49,958 nt of DNA from NCBI GenBank assembly GCA_008931825.1, contig QXVZ01032366.1, forward strand, positions 1 through 49,958, in the 5' to 3' direction. Position numbers and translations under genes: made by a program. Of this stretch, positions 44,852 through 49,958 are shown piece by piece; the stretch's first letter is position 1, and each line of letters begins with the position of its first letter. The notes beneath the pieces were generated by a model, which was given only the letters and a program-made list of their open reading frames with translations, was not told the DNA's origin and did not search any database. This DNA is from Phallusia fumigata. Lineage: Eukaryota; Chordata; Ascidiacea; Phlebobranchia; Ascidiidae.

Positions 44852-44885
44852 GAAGGCTAACCAGAGTGCACACTGTTTGGCCTTT
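44852..44885 (+). ncRNA. H-family hairpin 22
   Basis: GAAGGCTAA/TTGGCCTTT, loop AGTGCACA, F2-linked, acceptor 86 nt on. Confidence 0.48.
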
Positions 44886-45147
44886 GCAGTATAATTTTGG
44901 AATATGATTTACAAGAGGCAATGTATAGATATGATTTTGTATTTTCTGTCTCTGTTGTGTTTTTGTTTCAGGAACTTCGGTCTTAAGGCGTCGAGGGAAA
45001 ATGGGAATTTGAAAGAAATCATTTCTGGTTGTATGATTCCTGGGATCGCTAAAGTGGTTGAATGCTTAACAGGTGATTAACTACGGTTAAGCACACTCAC
45101 ATAAAAATATTTGTTTCACGACAATTTTCGCATTTCAAACTTTATTG

Positions 45148-45187
45148 GTGAATGCTAACCAGGGTGCACACTGTTTGGCCTTCGCAC
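45148..45187 (+). ncRNA. H-family hairpin 23
   Basis: GTGAATGCTAA/TTGGCCTTCGCAC, loop GGTGCACA, F1-linked, acceptor 68 nt on. Confidence 0.52.
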
Positions 45188-46192
45188 GATGATTTTATTT
45201 TTAAGTTTATCGAGATGATTTTGCATTTTCTGTCTCTGTTATGCTTTTGTTTCAGGAACGTTTGTCTTACTGCTGCCGAGGGAAAATCGGAATGTACACA
45301 AGACCATTATTGTTGTTTGGTCGCTGGTATCGCCGACTTACAAGGTAATTATATATAGTGTAGTCAAGTACATTACCTGCTTAAACTTGGAAACATAGTT
45401 ACAAAATGTTTGTTTCACGATAAATTTTGACCAAAATATTGATTGGCGAGGCCGCAGAGATGTTCAAAGTAGAATATCGAATCAGAATCGAATCCATATT
45501 TGCTGTTTATATCGGTTAGTTGGAACCGATATTGTTTTATCCGTAATGGCGTGCAAACGTGCGTGCGTAATTCGTCTGCACTTTGTATTGATTCACAGAC
45601 GCAACAGCGGCGATACAACACAACTTGTTTTAGATGTACGTTTGTTTGCGTCAGAGCGGAAAGTAGTAGTTGGCTTACTAGCTTAAGCCTTTCACTTTTA
45701 AACAAAGTTTTTACAACCTTCGCACGTAACTACAAAGACCGCAGGGCTGACGTTGTAGGGAAATTACCCAAAGTTAAATGAAGTCATTAATTGTTGTTTT
45801 GTTCCAATTATGTCCAAATAACGCAATTAAGTAACATGGTGGTATCACGAGCAAGCTAGACCGCCCTTGTATTTTTAATGCATTGCTTGCTCCATAAATT
45901 TTCGAAACCTGTGCGTGATGAAACACGACGATTCAATTTTTCAGATTGACATTTTTGCATTTTTCTACTAGAATGTTAGACACGGATCATCAAGAGGAGC
46001 CCATTTCTGGCTGTGAAATTGGATTGACGAATCAACTCACAATCCTCCAGGTACGTAGTCAAGCACATTTGCGAATAAACTAGGGTTGCAACATTTTCGG
46101 TCGAACGGCAAACGTAACATTCAAATCATCAAAGTATTAAGTTAGTTTTGAAACTTAGGAAAAATACGTAAAAGATCTAAAGCTGCATTGGT

Positions 46193-46226
46193 GAAGGCTA
46201 ATCAGAGTGCACACTGTTTGGCCTTT
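46193..46226 (+). ncRNA. H-family hairpin 24
   Basis: GAAGGCTAATCAG faces CTGTTTGGCCTTT, loop AGTGCACA, F2-linked, acceptor 86 nt on. Confidence 0.47.
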
Positions 46227-46480
46227 GCCTAATACTTTTGAGATATGATTTGCAATAGGCAGTGTATAGATATGATTTTGCATTTTCTGTCTCTGTTGTG
46301 TTTTTGTTTCAGGAACTTCGGTCTTAAGGCTGTCGAGGTAAAATCGGAATTTGGAAGAGATCATTTCTGGTTGTATGATTGCTGGAATTGCTAAAGTGCT
46401 TAACAGGTAATTAACTACGGTCAAGCACACTCACATAAAAATATTTGTTTCTCGACAATTTTCGCATTTAAACTTCATTT

Positions 46481-46520
46481 GTGAATGCTAACCAGGGTGC
46501 ACACTGTTTGGCCTTCGCAC
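46481..46520 (+). ncRNA. H-family hairpin 25
   Basis: GTGAATGCTAA/TTGGCCTTCGCAC, loop GGTGCACA, F1-linked, acceptor 68 nt on. Confidence 0.52.
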
Positions 46521-47797
46521 TATGATTGTATTGATAAGTTAAAAGAAATGATTTTGCATTTTCTGTCTCTGGTATGCTTTTATTTCAGAAACGTTTATCT
46601 CACTGCTGCCGAGGGAAAATCGGAATTTACACAAGACCATTATTGTTGTTTGGTGGCTGGGATTGCCGACTAGCAAGGTAATTATATATAGTGTAGTCAA
46701 GTACATTACCGGTTTAAACTTGGAAACATAGTTACAACATGTTTGTTTCACGATACATTTTGACCAAAATATTGATCGGCGAGGCCGCAGGGATGTTCAA
46801 AGTAGAATATCGAATCAGAATCGAATCCAAATTTGCCGTTTACATCGGTTAATTGAAACCGATATTGTTTCATCCAAAGCGGCGTGCAAACGTGCGTGCT
46901 TAATTCGTCTGCATTTGTCAATCAGGATGTTAGACGAGCATCTGTTGGAGGAGCCCATTTCTGGCTGTGAGATTGGATCGACGACTCAGCTCACAATGCT
47001 CCAGGTATGTGGTCAAGCACATTTTCGGTTAAACTAGGGTTGCCCGATAGAATTTTTAATCCGATACCAGCACCCAATATTTCACACAATGTACTGCGAT
47101 CCGATCCGATAATATGCTGCATAGGTCATAAACATTAGCTTAAGAATGATGAAATTAGTCGAAAACAATTTGAGGCTAACCAGGATTACACACTATAATT
47201 CGGCGACATAATTTGCAAGTGTATAGAGTTTATTTTATATTTTCTGTTTCTGTTGTATTTTTGTTTCAGGAACTTGGATCTTTGCGCTGTCGAGTGAAAA
47301 TCGGAAGTATGGTATCGCCGACTCCAAGCGATTTAATGCTTCAGGTAATTATGCTTTATTAGCTCCTAATTATAGCGCAAGCGGTTATCCAGCTATAGCC
47401 TCAAAAGAGTAAAACGTTTGCACGCTTGCAAACACCACAAACGAAAAGTTTCCCTGAGGATAAGGTTACAAAAGTAATAATGAAGTTAAGTTAGATGAAA
47501 TATCAACCACTTGGTGGTGCTTCAAGTCGGGGGTTGTCACTAACTTAGTGAACACTGTGCCCTTAGTGGTTGCCTTGTGGCTCCCCCTAGTGAACAACAT
47601 TTAAACAGTCCCCGATTGTGATGAAATTTTGATAGAATTTAAGTCGGCCCATTGTGGTGTATAAATTGCTACATTTTACCCTAGAGCCGTAGCAGTTAAA
47701 TTACTACTAAATATGTCATGGTGGCACATTGATTGTCTTTAAAAAACCTGATTGAACAACATGAAAAAACCTGAACAAAATTTAAAGCTTCATTGAT

Positions 47798-47831
47798 AAA
47801 GGCTAACCAGTGTGCACACAGTTTGGCCTTT
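47798..47831 (+). ncRNA. H-family hairpin 26
   Basis: AAAGGCTAA/TTTGGCCTTT. The tip reads CAGTGTGCACACAG, so the closing CTG is changed. F2-linked. Confidence 0.42.
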
Positions 47832-48105
47832 GCAGTATAATTTTGGAATGCGATTTACAATAGGCAATGTATAGATGATTATGATTTTGCATTTTTTTGA
47901 CTCTGTTGTGTTTTTGTTTCAGGAACTTCTGTCTTAAGGCTGTCGAGGGAAAATCGGAATTTGGAAGAGATCATTTCTGGTTGTAGGATTGCTGTGGTCA
48001 CTAAAGTGGTTTAATGTCCAACAGGTAATTGACTCTCGTTAAGTGCATTATCGGTTTACTTGCAAGCTCAAAAAAATAAGTTAAATAAATTTTGTATTTA
48101 AAGGT

Positions 48106-48139
48106 GAAGGCTAACCAGGGTGCACACTGTTTGGCTTTT
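48106..48139 (+). ncRNA. H-family hairpin 27
   Basis: GAAGGCTAA faces TTGGCTTTTG, loop GGTGCACA, acceptor 86 nt on, leading to the open F2 exon 48226-48318. Confidence 0.47.
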
Positions 48140-48393
48140 GCAGTATAATTTTGCGACATGATTTGCAAGAGGCAGTGTATAGATATGATTTTGTATTTTC
48201 TGTCTCCGTTGTGTTTTTGTTTCAGGAACTTTGGTCTTAAGGTTGTCGAGGAGAAACTGGATTTGAAAGAGATCATCTCTGGTTGTAGGATTGCTGGAAT
48301 CGCTAAAGTGCTTAACAGGTAATCAACTACGGTTAAGCACACTCACATAAAAATATTTGTTTCACGACAATTTTCGCATTTCAAACTTTATTG

Positions 48394-48433
48394 GTGAATG
48401 CTAACCAGGGTGCACACTGTTTGGCCTTCGCAC
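48394..48433 (+). ncRNA. H-family hairpin 28
   Basis: GTGAATGCTAA/TTGGCCTTCGCAC, loop GGTGCACA, F1-linked, acceptor 68 nt on. Confidence 0.52.
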
Positions 48434-49380
48434 GATGATTTTATTTTTAAGTTTATCGAGATGATTTTGCATTTTCTGTCTCTGGTATGCTTTTGTTTCA
48501 GGAACGTTTGTCTTACTGCTGCCGAGGGAAACAGGAATATACACCAGACCATTATTGTTGTTGTTTGGCAGTTGGGATCGCCGACTAACAATTAAGGTAA
48601 TTATATCTATGGTGTAGTCAAGTACATTACCTGTTTAAACTTGCAAACACAGTTACAAAATGTTTGTTATGCGATAAATTTTGTCCAAAATATTGATCGG
48701 TGACGTCGCAGGGATGTTCAAAGTCAATAATTGTGCGTGATGAAACATATCGATTCAATTTTTTACATTGACATTTCTGCATTTTTCTTTCAGAATCGTG
48801 TGGAGGAGCCAATTTCTGGCTGTGAGATTGGATCGACGACTCAGCTCACAATGCTCCAGGTATGTAGTCGAGCACATTTTCGGACAATTTTTTAATCCGA
48901 TACCAGCACCCAATATTTCACCCAAAGTGAAAGTACTGCGATTCGCACGTAACTACAAGGACCACAAGGCTGACGTTGTAGGGAAATTACTCGAAGTTAA
49001 ATAAACAGTCATTTATTGTTGTTTTGTTGCAATTATGTCCAAATAACGCAATTAAGTAACAGGGTGGTATCACGAGCAAGCTAATCCGCCCTTGTATTTT
49101 TGATGCATTGCTTTCTCCCTAAATTTTCGATAACTGTGCGTGATGAAACACGACGATTCAATTTTTCACATTGACATTTCTGCATTTTTCTTCCAGAATG
49201 TTAGACAAGGATCATTTAGAGGAGCCCATTTCTGGCTGCGAGATTGGATCGTCGACTCAACTTACAAATGCTTCAGGTATGTAGTCAAGCACATTTTCGT
49301 ATAAAATAGGGTTGCAACATTTCTGGGAAAACGGCAAACGCGGCATTCAAATCATCAAAGAAATCTAAAGCTTCATTGGT

Positions 49381-49414
49381 AAAGGCTAACCAGAGTGCAC
49401 ACTGTTTGGCCTTT
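49381..49414 (+). ncRNA. H-family hairpin 29
   Basis: AAAGGCTAA/TTGGCCTTT, loop AGTGCACA, F2-linked, acceptor 86 nt on. Confidence 0.48.
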
Positions 49415-49668
49415 GCAATATAATTTTGGAATATGATTTGCAATATTCAGTGTATAGATGTGATTTTGCATTTTCTGTCTCTGTTGTGTTTTTGTTTCAG
49501 GAACTTCGGTCTTAAGGCTGTCGAGGAGAAACTGGATTCGAAAGAGATCATTTCTGGTTGTATGAATGCTGGAATTGCTAAAGTGCTTAACATGTGATTA
49601 ACTACGGTTAAGCACACTCACACAAAAATATTTGTTTCGCGACAATTTTCGCATTTTAAACTTTATTG

Positions 49669-49708
49669 GTGAATGCTAACCAGGGTGCACACTGTTTGGC
49701 TTTCGCAC
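49669..49708 (+). ncRNA. H-family hairpin 30
   Basis: GTGAATGCTAA faces TTGGCTTTCGCAC, loop GGTGCACA, F1-linked, acceptor 68 nt on. Last complete hairpin before the window edge. Confidence 0.5.
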
Positions 49709-49958
49709 TATGATTTTATTGATAAGTTGATAGAGATGATTTTGCATTTTCTGTCTCTGGTATGCTTTTATTTCAGGAACGTTTGTCTTACTGCTGCCGA
49801 GGGAAAACCGGAATTTACACAAGACCATTATTGTTGTTTGGTGGCTGGGATCGCCGGCTAATAAGGTAATTATCTTTAGTGTATTCATGTACATTACCTG
49901 TTTAAACTTGCAAGCACAATCACAACACGTTTGTTTCACGATAAATTTTGACCAAAAT

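Larger units (their letters stand above)
43629..46925 (+). repeat. Higher-order repeat, about 1.33 kb (F2-F1-F3 triplet)
   Basis: Exon starts recur at a near-constant period: F1 at 43927, 45256 and 46589 (1329 and 1333 bp); F3 at 44630 and 45972 (1342 bp); F2 at 43629, 44972 and 46313 (1343 and 1341 bp). Each period has two H hairpins, one GGGTGG stem and one MITE fragment. A further F3-F2-F1 set lies at 49197-49865. Confidence 0.75.
21937..49958 (+). other. Tandem array of hairpin-plus-exon cassettes (putative polycistronic small-RNA host locus)
   Basis: The unit is an imperfect palindrome with loop GUGCAC, then 62-105 nt, a T-rich acceptor (for example CTGTCTCTGTTGTG then TTTTTGTTTCAG), an exon of 43-116 nt, a donor (GTAATT, GTATGT or GTAAGT) and a spacer. 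Hairpin families occur in blocks: G and B alternate at 21.9-28.8 kb, E at 30-31 kb, and H from 30.3 kb to beyond the edge. Splice signals and the direction of G-U pairs fix the plus strand. Exon lengths drift by non-multiples of three, so the transcript is mostly non-coding. This could also be a decaying multi-exon protein gene, since a few exons stay open. The array continues past 49958. Confidence 0.6.

Noticed and set aside
48001..48342. Minus-strand open frames containing CAPWLA or VCTLVS
   Set aside because: These are antisense readings of the hairpin core (GTGCACACTG), repeated because the hairpin repeats. No minus-strand splice or start context.
30353..49708. CRISPR-like array (regularly repeated palindrome)
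   Set aside because: Repeats are about 270-340 bp or more apart, the intervening DNA is itself repeated, and the host is eukaryotic with introns and splice sites. No cas genes.
37737..49708. V(D)J-type recombination signals (CACACTG near the loop)
   Set aside because: The heptamer does not match CACAGTG, there is no nonamer at 12 or 23 nt, and the palindrome explains the word.

Overview
The window looks like a tunicate nuclear genome, most likely Ciona. It is AT-rich, with small exons, compact introns ending in TTTTGTTTCAG-type acceptors, and many short hAT-like MITEs. Family calls come from reading motifs by eye; no search was run.

1-17 kb: two complete, head-to-tail paralogous genes on the minus strand encode SLC17 (sialin / vesicular anion transporter family) 12-TM proteins of 494 and about 480 aa. 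Gene 1 (2653-6800) has 12 coding exons and gene 2 (11349-17019) has 11. All shared intron phases match, so they arose by tandem duplication. The glycosylated lumenal-loop exon (exon 3) has diverged most. Introns and the intergenic gap hold MITEs (several with 8-bp target-site duplications), a CCCCATAGCCCC-type tandem repeat, a near-perfect 54-nt palindrome and a 154-bp foldback.

17-21.7 kb: mostly unassigned sequence, with one possible small plus-strand gene (exons near 19.33 and 19.77 kb) whose phase does not resolve.

21.7-49.96 kb: the unusual part. It is a plus-strand array of duplicated cassettes, each made of an RNA hairpin, a T-rich 3' splice site, a short exon and a 5' splice site. 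At least 40 hairpins fall into four stem families (here G, B, E and H). The stems differ between families, but nearly all hairpins show the self-complementary hexamer GUGCAC in a 7-8 nt apical loop. Stems show compensatory and G-U changes. The best are 56-65 nt with 22-27 base pairs, the size of compact animal pre-miRNAs. The exons change length by non-multiples of three and carry stops, so most look non-coding. A CCAAT/AP-1-like promoter plus first exon is itself repeated ahead of G hairpins. I read this as a spliced, polycistronic small-RNA (pri-miRNA-like) host locus expanded by tandem duplication. It runs off the right edge, ending in a higher-order repeat of about 1.33 kb. A dead RTE-like non-LTR retrotransposon (34724-37290, 17-bp target-site duplication) and several MITEs have inserted into it.

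Whether these hairpins match known Ciona miRNA families could not be checked here.
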